64,000 nt of DNA, taken from the NCBI RefSeq assembly GCF_026914265.1, contig NC_069124.1, positions 92,638,566 through 92,702,565 of the forward strand. Direction: 5' to 3'. A program made the translations under genes and the position numbers. This DNA is from Mya arenaria. Lineage: Eukaryota > Mollusca > Bivalvia > Myida > Myidae. Shown here one piece after another: positions 35,962 to 48,500 of this stretch (position 1 is its first letter; each line of letters begins with the position of its first letter). Under the pieces are notes generated by a model. The model searched no databases, had not been told where the DNA came from, and saw nothing but the letters and a program-made list of their open reading frames with translations.

Positions 35962-36709
35962 TTATTGATTTTCAAATAAAAAGCAGGTGTTTCCTGATTT
36001 TTAGGTTACAGCCACCAATTTATGAGCCAAATTCGTTCATTCACTGACCACAAGATGCAAACCTGCATGCAAGGAATTTTTTTACAAGAGATACACGTAA
36101 ACCAATATAATACGTAATGAAAAACCTGTTTGAATAATGTGACTTGTCAGAGTAGGGGTATGGTAAACGATTATTGATGATGGTTCACTATTTATTTCTA
36201 TTGATTAACAGTTCAATGGTAATGCTGATATGTAGGTTTCCTGTCAGAGGATAAGCTCCTCTCGACTACCGAGGGTCCACCTCTTTCTCACAGGGTTAGG
36301 GGTGTGCTGCTAAAGACTTCTGTCTGATGTAATGTTCGTAATAATATTTTAACTATAATAAGTATAGCCAGTTGGATATTTTAAAGATTTAAAGTTGTAA
36401 TTTTGTTTAAAGATGTTTTGTCGAAAAGGAAGATGCCGGATGTGAGGTAAAGCTCATTACCAAATTTGCTCACCAAAACTTAAAGGTTACACATAATTAA
36501 ATTTGCACCCGTTACAATAAGTAGTTTGGAGTTTGTTATTTATAATCTTAAAGTTTTAATACTCAACACAACGTGCTGAAGTTTTAGTGTCTCAATGAAT
36601 TACGCTGCCTCTCGTAAGAACATAATATAATCTATTCATATTGGCAATAGTCAAAGCCGTCAATTCAGATTGGGTCACACCTGTTTTCACAGTTAAGTTG
36701 AATTTCATT

Positions 36710-37073
36710 ATACCCCCACAAATGAAGTTTGAGGGGGTATATAGGAGTGAGCTTGTCGGTCGGTCGGTCGGTCGGTCTGTCGGTTTTCATGGTTTCCGGA
36801 CGATAACTCATGAAAGGCTAGACAGATTTGAAAATTTTTTGGTACACAGGTGTAACATCAGAAGATACAGGTCAAGTTCGATATTGGGGCTGGTGGGGCC
36901 AAGGTCAAGGTCACTGTTACTAAAAATAGAAAAATTGTTTCCGGACGATAACTCATGAAACAAAAACATAAACTATATGTCTGTTGCCTTTTACCCATAC
37001 ATACATGCTCTGGATTGATATGACCACAAAAGCCATGCCAGTAGAGCATAGGCCCTTTTGGGCCTCTTGTTTA
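36710..37073 (+). mobile_element. Dispersed repeat with CGGT microsatellite
   Basis: Starts TACCCCCACAAATGAAGTTT, then GTCGGTCGGTCGGTCGGTCG, a duplicated CCGGACGATAACTCATGAAA, and ends GGCCCTTTTGGGCCTCTTGT. The last ~110 bp recur at 60770-60882. Confidence 0.65.
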
Positions 37074-37115
37074 TGTAAACTATACAAATCTTACAATTCC
37101 TGCCCAAGTTGTGTA

Positions 37116-37340
37116 TCATTTTGACAGCTCGTCAAAACTTGTATATTGCACGGATGCTCTTTTTGCATCAATTTGATCATTTTCTTTGAATTTTTGAACT
37201 CCTATTTGTAGAATCTCTCTAAACTCAACAACATTTTTACCTTTCGACACATTGTTGAGCTGGCTGCTTAGGTCATTGTCAGGCTCCACATCTGCTTGTC
37301 TTGACATCCTCCTCTTAACACCTCTCCCCCGTCCTGGCAT
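37116..37340 (-). CDS. Short unrecognised open frame
   Basis: ATG-initiated frame of ~74 residues beginning MPGRGRGVKRRMSRQADVEP, basic then polar, ending DELSK. It sits where the first exon of the neighbouring hAT-like element could lie, but no motif confirms this. Confidence 0.25.
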   Translation of the reverse strand: MPGRGRGVKRRMSRQADVEPDNDLSSQLNNVSKGKNVVEFREILQIGVQKFKENDQIDAKRASVQYTSFDELSK

Positions 37341-37346
37341 TTTCAT

Positions 37347-38096
37347 AAACTTAACTTTAAACTAGATCATTTTTTTTCCGATATTTTTTCCACATGTTGC
37401 TCCCTCAAAGGCTAGAGAGAAAAGAATGTTCTAGGCTAGTCACATGGTCAAGTTATCGGATGACCTGAGCTTTCCGCATAATGATTTCTGGGCAACCACT
37501 TGTGCTTCCCCATATCTAGGTTGTAGAAAACATTTAATTCTTAATGAAAATATTTCCATTAGGAAATAATTTTTGTTATTGTTCCGCATGACATTTATAA
37601 ATGTAAACGACTAAACGGTGCAAATAAATTGTGATTATTATTTTTGTTGCATTTCATAATAAGAAATACATAACACCACCTGGTATAATTTTCAATGATA
37701 AATTTAATTATTATTTTCAACATATGTCTCAGTTACTGGCACTGGTAGAAATGTTCCCATCATTATCAGCTATCATTATAGATACAGTTATGGCTGCTAC
37801 TCTCAAAACATCTTGATCCAGACGGAAAGTAGAGAACTTTGAGTGGCAATGAAGCTGAATTTGTTCGCTATACTGCTTGTCATTAACTGCAACTAATACA
37901 CAATAACATAAATATTCAATCTCTTATACCATTTCTAAACATTGATCACATAGGCACCAGTCAACGTTGCAAACTCAAAACATTTCAAGAATACCATCAT
38001 CTAGCTAATTTTTCTTCATCTGTTTCCCCCTCAGATTTGGAATTCTGGTTTTCTGTATTTTGCTGCGATTCAAAGCGATATGTTCGTATGTTAAAA
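37347..38096. other. No gene seen
   Basis: AT-rich spacer. Confidence 0.35.
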
Positions 38097-38220
38097 TCAT
38101 TTAATTTCAATAGTTTTTTCAGCATCTGATAAGAAGTTTTCACAACGGTTTGAATTATAAGTGTCATTGTCACAGGGGAACCTGTGTAACAGTGAACATA
38201 TATATTTTTTTAGAATAACC

Positions 38221-38372
38221 CCCTTCAATTTAGGTAAGAGCATGGAGAGCACCTCTATTCCATGAGTTACTGTTTGCGCCATGGGTCTGCTGTGGATCAC
38301 AACAACATGGTGTGGTCTCACTTCCTTCAGAGCCCACTCAAGTTGTCCCATCTGTAGGGTCCAGTACCGTAA
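38221..38372 (-). CDS. Unrecognised exon-like frame
   Basis: The stretch MGQLEWALKEVRPHHVVVIH followed by SRPMAQTVTHGIEVLSMLLP looks like real protein sequence in composition, but I recognise no family and cannot define splice sites with confidence. Likely a transposon fragment given its surroundings. Confidence 0.3.
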
Positions 38373-38393
38373 ATGACTGGGTATTAGACACAT

Positions 38394-39165
38394 TTTTTCC
38401 CCTCAGATTCTGATGCAAAGAAATGCCTGCATATAATACCCAGTAACAATTTTTTGAACTTTTTTTCTGAGGTCGATTTCAAGCGGAGAGTTTGTTTAGA
38501 TTTATGTAGAAAGGGATGTTACTCGCATCATATTGATCGATTATATACGGGTTAAAACGGCAGTTGAAAATCGGTATATGGTATATCGTAAGACGTTTAT
38601 AATTTTAACAAAAATATTTTTTGATTAAAGTTATTCAATATTATATTATTATGGATTATTTGAATAACGGAGTTTAATAATCTAATCTTGCAAATGTATT
38701 CCCAAAACCGCTCCAAAATTCCGCATGCCAAGGTCTAGATTGTCCCTAATCGTTGATGCTCCGGGAGATTGCAAAAGACAGTGTGGCGGGAGATTGCAAA
38801 CGACAGTGTGCATTCACAAAGTTCAAAAGTTCCTGTAAAGTTGAAAGGACAATCTAGAAGCCAAAATGCTGCCTGTGAAAGTGCTCTTTATGCTGATATT
38901 CCTTACGTTTGCACCGAAACAGGTCTGGATATAAGCCTGGAATGCATAATCTTTTCGTAGGATGTTCATTGCATTCAGAAATACTACAGCGAATAACTGG
39001 TCTAGACAAATTTACGTATTTGATTGGCGAAATTGGTGTACTGGTCACCTGGTGGCCTTTGGCGTTACAGCTCACCTTTAAGTTGTCCAGACATGGCTTG
39101 GACGTTGAGATTTTTAGGGGTTCACTGTTCCTGTACAGACTGGTTACATTATACTTTGTTTCTAG
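38394..39165. other. No assignable gene
   Basis: Short frames on both strands between 38770 and 39170 have no recognisable motif. The catalytic part of the adjacent YqaJ gene is not found here. Confidence 0.35.
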
Positions 39166-41740
39166 TTATACATAATCGTTGCTAACAAGCAGGCCGCATT
39201 TCTTGGCACTTAATCCTGGATGGGATTTTCTCATATTTTTTTCATATGTTCTCCTCACCACACTCTCATGGTTACGTCCATACTTTGTGTATATGGTATC
39301 AAATGTCCTGTACTTTAGCAGGTCTTTTAGAACAGAATCTGGTTCCGTTGTGTTTTTTTGTTTGCATATGCGCCTAAAGTTTGATGCCATCAATCTCTCC
39401 TCCCTTGCTAGTGCCCACAAATCAGACTGGCCTTGGCTTCTCGTTAGACACTCAATTGTCATGCAATCAAATTCTGTGATCTGCATTGATTTAAAGTATG
39501 AATTAAAGAAATCATTTTGTTTTGGGTCTTTAAGGTTTACACTATCACTAAAGTTAAAATTAATTTCGTTCTGTTTTGGAATTAAGATGGAGTCAGTTTT
39601 CACTTCGAAGTTCTTCAGCCACCCAGCATTTGCACCCATGCCAAGAAGTTTGTCCTTAAACTTGTCCACATCAACTGGCTTCTGTATATTGAAAACTGGC
39701 ACGGACAGCTTTTTAATTACACTTTGCTTCCCATGAATCACCTTTTGAAATGTAAGGTCCTGAGACTTTTTGGGGGTTAATTTCCGTTTCCTAGGATTGT
39801 TCCATTTACATTTCACTGATGTTGGTGCAAGTTTACCATCTTTCTTCTTCTCTGTTATGTCTGCAATGCCATACAGGAGGGCAGCTATGTGGTTGCAGCC
39901 TTCGCCTTTCCTGAAACATAGAAAATGTAGTCTGATAGAAAATTTACATGGAAATAAATCACTGTTAGGTAATGCACCAGCCATTTGTAATCACAGCCCC
40001 CAAGCTCCAGGGGAAAACCTGGGACAGTGGGGAAAATGGGTGGTGTTTTTACCTTCTAGGTTGCCACACAGAGCCGAGTGAAGGCGGTGGATTTGTTTTT
40101 GGGCTGAAAATAGCTGGAAAAGGCTTTACCTAGGATGTCCCCGGAATGCGGGGTGTTAACTTTTTCCATTTCCCAGCCTGCAGATTTTGGAAAACTGTTA
40201 TATTTTCTCAGTTTTAATTATAATATATCTAACCAAAATATGAATATGATGTTATGTTTTACAAGTAGAAAATTGAACATACCCTGCAGTGCAACTGCAT
40301 TCAGCAGAATTTATGCAACGAATCATCTTTGAAAGCATCACCCATACAACATAGTCAGGACACGGTTTCTGGTTTGTTGAAGGCATTGATGGAATCGCCT
40401 TGCATCTAACGAAGCAATGACTCTCGTTTTCATCTGAGTTGTTAACCTGAAGAACAATTATTAAAACAATAATCAAAGCTAGAAAATAAAAACGCTGTTA
40501 TTAATAACGCTACAATTTTTTTAAAGTTGCACTCCCACAGATTGAACATTTAGGCAGCTGTTTTAATTTTTGTCTTGGAACAAGCCAATTTTTGCGAAAA
40601 TGCATGGAAACCAGTTACATAAGACTGCTGACAAAAATTAGGTCACAGATTTTTATATTTCAGTTAAAAAATTGATGTTTTATGCATTTTTCTGAAACCG
40701 TTAGTATGGTTTAAGGCATAAAACATGCATTTTCAAATGGAAATATGAAAACCTGCGATTTGTCTATTATCATTGGTTTACAGATATTTATGCAACAATT
40801 TGCTCTTTCCAAGACAAAAAATAAAAAAGTTGTAAAAACGGAACATCTGTGAGAGTGCAGCTTTAAAAAAGAAGAACACACATTTTTCGCAATTAGGTTT
40901 AATTTATTATCAAATTCTTTAACCATCTTCGACACACTGTATTTTAACGACAAATTTAACAATTTAAAATACCAATACTTTCATGGGAAAATTTACAGAA
41001 GTAAGAATATTAATAAATTTATTGTTGGACATGAAAACCATTGGCAGACACTGTTATCTGAGTTTATTTAACTACAAAGACTGTAAACTCATATTACTTG
41101 CATAACTTTTCTATTTTTACCCTAATATTCACTTGACATATTGTGTGACATTTGCCAGTATTACCAAAGCTAGCATAACTATATATAAGAGGTACAGGTT
41201 TTTTTAGATTTCCATTCAAAATGATGTAATTTATTTATTTAACTAAGTTTCTTCACGTCTTCTGAATATTTACCTGGACGCGGTGTATGTGCCCATCCTC
41301 GTACACAACCTTTGACTTCAACTGACGTTTGGTGTTTAGCTTGTACACGAAATAATTATAAATGTCCTTCTCAGTCATATCCGGAATCAACGACACATCA
41401 TCACTCCAACTGTCGATACACGATGGATGAGTCATCTTCCCCCCTCTTGGCGTCAGCAACCCATTTTCTTTCCTCAGGAATGCAGATCGATCCGATTCTT
41501 GTAAATCATTAACATTCCCAAGTCCCAGTTTATATGCTCCCTTCACGCGATCGATTAATTCAGGTTTATTTCCCGATACATACTGTCCAACACTGCGCAA
41601 ATACTTTTTCAATTCATCAACTTTACAACGGTCTAATGTGTCATTTCTACACGCATTTGCTATCCTGTTGTCGTCCGCCTTTTTGGTTTTACGAGTCCCC
41701 GAAAGTAGAATTAGTCATAATCAGGGGACGTTACCGATGA
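39166..41740 (-). pseudogene. SAP/SWIM/YqaJ-type recombinase gene, 5'-frameshifted and 3'-truncated
   Basis: Three exons join in phase: from ~41740 to 41274, 40446-40283 and 39910-39166. Exon 1 has a SAP-like helix pair (DELKKYLRSVGQYVSGNKPE). Exons 2 and 3 together form a SWIM zinc motif (CSCTAGKGEGCNH, C-x-C-x7-C-x-H). Exon 3 then has TRSQGQSDLWALAREERLMA, the start of a YqaJ-like nuclease domain. The frame ends SNDYV before the GASPDG...ExK catalytic segment expected of the family, so the nuclease would be inactive. A GGGG run near 41697 breaks the frame between the likely ATG and the rest. Such genes are usually carried by DNA transposons (ISL2EU-like is my guess); no TIRs were identified. 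Confidence 0.65.
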
Positions 41741-44700
41741 TTTGCCAAGGGAGACAACCTAGTTTTGGATTAGGCCTATACATGCAAAAGCCAAAGGCTT
41801 GTCAAAAAAAATATATAAAATATATTTAATATCAATTGACTAGACAGAAAACCAGTGACACTAAAAACAACCATAGAAATAAAAAAAAACTACAACTCCA
41901 AATATTTTGTCTGTTATATAGCAATATGTATAAATAAGAATACTACAATCAAAACATGACACAAAAGTAACAACAATATGTCACAAACATCTTTCATGAT
42001 TGCCTAGGAGTCCCGAAATCCCTGATACTGCCGTGATTGAAACTGTGTCCAAATTCTTTCAACTGCACATTATGGAAGTACGATATGCACCTCTCTTCCC
42101 AAATATCCCTAACACCATCTCTTTCCCACTGACTGAAAAATAATGAAGTTCTAAGAATATCTTGTGCAAGCATTCTCAATACTGACAGAACATAAAGGAA
42201 CTTCTAACCAAATACATTAATTATTTCTTTATAACTAAGACTAAGTCATTATCTTCTTGTTGCGGCACTCCATACTGCTGTCTGTCCTGGTAATACGCGG
42301 TCTCTAGCACATAGAGGTCTAGGCACACAGTGCCAAACCCAAGATGGTCTGTTATACATTCAATGTCATGGCCTTTTTCCTTGAACACATTAAGTTTGAA
42401 GTTTGTTTGTTCAACACCACAGCAGCATACCGATTCCCGCTCTGTTCACATAGCAATACAGCAATTGCATCTGCACCTAAAAAAAGGATTTATAATAGAT
42501 TAAATCACCAAATTGTCACTTTATTTCATGCATTTTCAGACATTTCACAGTGTGGCAAATGCTGATTTACCTTCTTGATTCAGACACATGCATTACAGAA
42601 TATAAAAACAATGGCCTTGAATGACTTACAACCGAAATTGTATCATAATTATTTTGCATTTTAACATTTTATGGTCTTTCTTACGCTAAAATAAACAAGA
42701 CCAACTTGAAGTTTAAGATTACCTTTTTGTGTTGCCAATATGATCTACATCATCAATTTCATAAAGATCTAGTAAAATTTTGTTGTGGTCAATTAAATTA
42801 TCCCTGTTTGAATGGTTCAGACTGATATGGAACAATGTTATTTTCAGTGTCATACGAGCAAATATCCAACAAAGCAATCGATCCATCCCCGTTAATTGTG
42901 TAATTTTCACTGTCAGACATGTTGGATCATCTTCTTTGTATTTTCCCAGAAATATTTCTGTCATTTTCCGTACAGGTATGAAATGTACGTAATATACCAT
43001 TCGGGAACAGGTAAAATGCTCATTTAATTTCGGGGAAAAATTACCAACAGGACGAAGAAAACTTTTCCTTATTTTCACCATATAAGTTTATTAATAGAAG
43101 CACAGTCTTGTGTGTCTAAGTCAGACCTGAAGAAAAGAAGTCATAAAATGCAAATAACATAAAACTATCACTGTACTCTGTTTTGTTCCATACATATATT
43201 TGTCTTTAATAACACATGGTCATCAACAAAAAGTGCTTTATGACATATTTGACAACCTTGCTGCATCAGATCTGCTGTAAATATGATTGAATTTTACCCT
43301 AACTACAGGAAGACCCTGAGATCCAAACTAACCATCCATGACGGCTGGGTTCAAATTCGTTTCTCTCTAAACCTTCATAGATCAGGTTCTGGTTCTGGAA
43401 TGCCTTTCTCTGCGGGTCCTCCGGGTGTCTATCATTTATATGATCCTGAATACCCAGCAATCAAAGGATCCTCAATACTCTCAAAGATACCCGAGGGCCC
43501 ACAAGAGCCTACAATCATTTGAAGCAAAAGGCCATCCTGCGGTGCTTGACTGAATAAGGAATAAGGACTCCTCTTTTATAGGGACCATTGAGAGATCAGA
43601 GTTAATCGCTGAAGATGACAATCTCCCAGGTGCCTCTTCTAAGGCACAAGCCCCAACTTAACATCCACGTGAGGGGGACTGCCCTTGATTAGCAGACGTA
43701 ACTGGTAGACTCTATTATGATGGCTGGATCTGGATTGGTTTCTTTCTAGATCTTGGAAATTCGGGCTCTGGTTCTGGAATGCCTTTCTCTGCTGGTCCTC
43801 TGGGTGTCCATACAAAGTTTTTCCAATGGCCAATCAGAAGCTCACCTTCGAGGGTCATGTTATGATCATGTGATCGCAACAATATATTAACTTATATATG
43901 GACTAGAAAAAATGATACCTTAAAGCTGCTTAACAGCTGATTATTGCTCCCAGAATCATCAAAACATAACAACTGATGTCACTTTTAGAACTAGACAAAC
44001 ATTGAGATATTCTATACAACAATTTAGCAATGTCACTTACATGACTGTAATTAATTGTTATACCTTTAAACACATCAGTATTCATTGGCTCTATTAAGAC
44101 TTCAAAACATCTCATTTTTATGATATGAACTGTCATTTTTTGTGCTCTTTTCTGTTTTCTTTGCTCTTCTTGTCTTGATAGGTTTTGTTTCCCTGCATGT
44201 TGCACATATCGGACAAACAATGCCGTTCCTTTAAATCTCGCACTTCATCAGTGTCAAGAACATCATTTCCCTCTCAGTAGAAGCAGATATTGTCAAAAAA
44301 TTATTGATTGACCTGAAAAAGCAAACATACTCATTTGTAATCTTTATTATCTGGGTTTGTTATGCCAGCTTGAACAGAGCACTTATAGAGTAAACTAAGT
44401 TGTCAGTCATATTGAATTACCAGGCAGCCACAAAAAAGATTCTTTGCCAACAACCCTTCTCGAAGAAGTGTGTTAAATGCACATTGATCTGCATTAAAGC
44501 AGCATTATGGGCATTATGTCTTAAGCCTATTGTTAAAAGCGCATTTTTTTCTGCGTTAAAAGCACATTAATACATTTATGCCATTTTATCTGCATTAAAA
44601 GCTTGTTTTTTCTCAAGTCAAGTCAAGTCAATATTTGTTTATTGTCGGATTCTATATATAATATTTGAAACATAAGCTATGTATAGCTTTTTACTTCTTC

Positions 44701-45180
44701 TCGTGCTTGTTTTTGTTGAAGTGATCTTTTCTTAACTCAAGAAGCTTTTGTCTGAGACTTTGACATCCATCTTCCAACCTGAAAAATATTTTTTTATTTG
44801 TACTGCCAATATTTTCCAAAAACTAACGGCGAGTTGGTTAACAAATCAGTGCGACAAAAATAACAAATAAAAGATCAATATATGCATATATTTAATTACC
44901 AAACTGCAAATTGAGAATTGAATCAAAATAAGCAGCCACATAACAAGAAGAGACGATTTTGAAGATTTCAAAGAAAAAATGACTGTCAATCTCGTCAATC
45001 TACTGAGCAAAGTTTCATCCATATTTTTTTTTTTCTAGTCTTGTTTTATTTATATTATATTTAATTACTTAGCTGCCAAGTGCTTATTGCTTTATTTATG
45101 GTATATTTGACTTATGTGATTCAACAGCTTTATCACTTATCTCACCTAATTTATCCTTGCTACTGTCCAATTTTAACTTA
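41741..45180. other. Mixed region, no assignable gene
   Basis: Holds the unrecognised minus-strand frames at 41994-43081, a ~100-bp direct repeat (43336-43433 and 43713-43810, both with GGTTCTGGAATGCCTTTCTC or GCTCTGGTTCTGGAATGCC), and a TCAAGTCAAGTCAAGTCAAT microsatellite at ~44613. The rest is AT-rich. Confidence 0.4.
41994..43081 (-). pseudogene. Unrecognised broken multi-exon frame
   Basis: Exon-like segment 43081-42723 starts with ATG (MVKIRKSFLRPVGNFSPKLN) and ends at a GT donor. A second, 42476-~42240, has an acceptor and reads DAIAVLLCEQSGNRYAAVVL, then FKEKGHDIECITDHLGFGTV in another frame. A third, 42179-41994, ends GSIRDFGTPRQS. Phases of the first two do not match and the second needs a frameshift, so I treat it as decayed. 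No family recognised. Confidence 0.35.
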
Positions 45181-45557
45181 GGCCCCCCAAAAAATAGGTT
45201 CGTTTCCGGTCTCCTTCCCCAAAAAAAGAGGGTAGGTAGGTAGGCATTTTTTTTAATTTTTTTTTTTTTGGGGGGGGGGGGGAAGTGATCTAGAATAGAA
45301 GGCGGCTGACTTTTATTCAAAAACAACCATATTAACTGCGTATGAGACAATTTTAAAAGGTACTAAAGCATAAAATGTAAATACAAGTCCATTCATTTAT
45401 TAAGAAATGTATAATGTGTATTAATTATAATGTATAGATATACATTTTCTAGAATATAAATGCATGTATTGTTGAACATGTTTGTCTGTATGACAGATGT
45501 CGAAAAAGAGTGCCTCAGATTTGTCAATTTTTCATATTTACCAATTTCACATTTGTG

Positions 45558-48500
45558 CTATAATGCTATTCTTATATTTGATAGTTTTTCAATATTTTCA
45601 TCCTCACAAGGCTTTCTCTCCAATGCAACATTTTGTAGCCCCAAATTAAGAATTGACATAACCCTTTCTGCAGGATTCACATAGCTGTGATTTGGTGCAC
45701 ATCTACCTAGCACTATCATGTCCAAGTTTAGCTCTTTAAATATGCAAACACTGGCACATTTAACACTTTCCAGTGTATTTCTTTGATCACACCCACCATC
45801 AGTAAATTTAAACAGAAGAGGTGGTACTTGTTCATTCATTGTCAGAAGTTTCACTATAGCTGCTGCATGGCGCATTGGTGAGGATGCCTTGAAAACAGAA
45901 TCATTAACAATCACAGTTACCTGGCCACGAACAAAGGAGGACACTGGTGAATCTGGTATCTGACAGTCCAGGTAAACAGAAGGTGTCAAAGATCCTGAAC
46001 TTTGCATGTCATGATCAAGCGCGCTAAGAGTTGATGTGACTGGCACAATAGTCTTTTTTCCTCTGACCCCTGTAGATAGCAATGCTCCAGGATTGCCAAA
46101 CGGTACTTTGGCTTTATCGTCACAAAACAGAAGTTTCACTTTTTCTTTGTTCTCAATGGCACATTCTTTCATGTATCTAAACTGTGCATTACAGAAATGT
46201 TCATCAGGGTGTGCCACCCTCAGCTGACGCTTCTGAATTTTATATTGAACATTTAGTTTTGACGTAAAGGTTGTTGCAATTTTGGTGAACGGATTTTTTG
46301 GCGCGAACTGCAGACGAACCAAACTCTTAGAAGGGACTGCAGTTCCTTCTGGGCACTGAGACTTGGCTTGCTGGATCATTTCGTCAAGAGATATGAACTG
46401 TGACATATGTGCTTCCCCATGTCGACGATCATCAGCTGATGTCACCTCTTCCACTATACCAGATAGTACATTGAAGAATGAGTCAAACTTATTGTTTGGT
46501 CTTCCTGGATTTAGTTCTATTAGATCTTTTACCAAACCAGTCTGTCCTGAGAAAATAAGTCTAAGTCTCTCTCGAGTAACAGGGTTTTCAGCAGCAGACT
46601 TATCTAATGTTAAATGTGTATATATGAAGTCTGATATTGCTGGTGAAATTGTGGCAATATTAGCAATCTTCGACTTAAAAGACATTCGCTGAAGTCTAGT
46701 ATGGATCTCTCCTAACACTGGTCTTACATTCTGAAGAAAGCGTGCCCCATCTGTCAAAATCTGAGGCTCACTTCTGTTTGGCGTTACCTGTCTGATACAA
46801 ACAGTTGCTTCAAGAGATCCACCTGGACAGAACTTAATCAGGTCTACAGGTACTGAAAGTTGCAATTTTTTGAAGTACTTGTACTTTTCATCTGGTGTTT
46901 TAAAAGGCCTCTCAAGATGAACTGTTTCATCAAAAACAACATAGCTGTTAACTCCCTCTGATATTACAGCTTTATTTAGAAGCTCATATTTGTCATTCAC
47001 ACCAAACGGACTTCCCATCCTAGTTTCCAAAGTAGCATGTTTATCTATTGTTCTAGCTGGCTCAGTTCTATTCTGTATGTTTAGGCTATCAGAGTTTTTT
47101 TTCTCAAGATACTTATTATATGAACCCAAACACTCAGCCAGTTGTTCAATTTCCTTTTTACCGTCCAGCCATTTCGCAGTACTACTAACAACTGGTTTCA
47201 TGAGCAATGAATATAGAGCCTGGGAATGACTTTCAAGCTCCCTAGCAGACATCTGAGTCATTTTTATTTTCTTCCGCTTGACATCATTGTACCCATCATA
47301 ATTTTCAAAAGCAGGCGGAACAGGCAATACATCTTTATATCTTGCAGCAGCATCATTTATTGTGGTATGGTGATTTGTGATGTACCATAACGCATTGCAC
47401 AACACCTGAAAATTTAAACAAAAGCAAAATCGTAAAAAATATGCCTTCTATTAAAGACTTCAAGGACTGACTTATTAATTGTTTAATATAATTGAAACAC
47501 ATCTTTCTTTCAGGTATTGAAGTTTATAAATTAAAACAGTTAATATGAAGTCAGAAAAAAGCATTTCACTTCAGTATTACAGCTGTCTTGACACAGACCA
47601 CTGTAACATCTATAGATACTAAAGTCTTGTCTGTATCAAAATTAAATCAAATTTCTGTTTTAATGAATTAAAGCAAGAGCTGTTACGTGCAATTTATTTA
47701 AGCAAGAGTTTTGATTAACAATACCTTCTGACGAACATTGTCAGATACTTTGTTGTAAGAAAAAGAAATCTACAGAAGAACTATAAAAGAAAGATATGAG
47801 CAGACTAATACAAAGAAGATTAATAGCTAAAGCCTAAACTACTGAGTATACACTGTACAACCATCACCCCACACACCAGTACACAGAAAGCAAGATTAAA
47901 TAGTTTATATTAATATAGTTAATATAATTAAAGCAGACACTTCTTTCCAAAGAAAACAACACAAATACAAACCAAATGTACTGACTTGCACTGAAAGAAA
48001 ATTTAAAATACTGAATAATACTAGTTGTGAATGAAACCATATCTGCCTGTTTCTACATTACAATCATTTATTTTAAGACATTGAATATTCTGACATCTTT
48101 ACATGAAGCAAATTAATATTATAAAACAAAAACATTCCAGATATTTCTATGTAATTACTCAAGCAAAATGGTGTCAGAGGCTTGAACTCACAACTCTGAT
48201 AAGAGCTTGCACCAATCGGCCTCAGAACCAAGCGAGGTTAGCTTATTTAATTAACAGCACAGGCCCTGATCCTTGGCCAAGGCTTGTCACAGACACCACT
48301 CTGTTGCTTTATATTGCATGAGGAGGCTTTAATATAACTGTACTGAATTTCTAAATACCTGAACAATGTAGGATCCCTCCACAGCTTCTGTTCCTTTTGG
48401 AAAATCCAGACCCTTGGTTTTAAAATCATCTATCAAGTTGTTGTACAGTTCGTCTTTTCTTGATAATCCAGTCTTCAAACCATGGCTAGAAATATTAAAT

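Larger units (their letters stand above)
34436..37346 (-). mobile_element. hAT-type element remnant
   Basis: A terminus CAGGGCTCTCAATAATTT lies at 34436, close to that of the insertion at 30477. Inward on the minus strand come a VQTEGG...RDEI exon-like piece (~34845-34700), a hAT C-terminal domain (35961-35595) and, further out, an ATG-initiated open frame (37340-37116). The opposite terminus was not found, so the right limit is only the last candidate coding piece, and an unrelated repeat (36710-37073) lies in between. Confidence 0.45.

Noticed and set aside
39179..39736. 185-codon plus-strand frame
   Set aside because: Antisense to the SWIM/YqaJ exon, whose motifs are on the minus strand.
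39166..41740. Bacterial or phage contamination because of the YqaJ domain
   Set aside because: The gene is spliced, fused to SAP and SWIM motifs, and surrounded by eukaryotic repeats.
46036..47229. Plus-strand frames opposite the DDE-type gene
   Set aside because: Short and overlapped by the 615-codon minus-strand exon with catalytic motifs.
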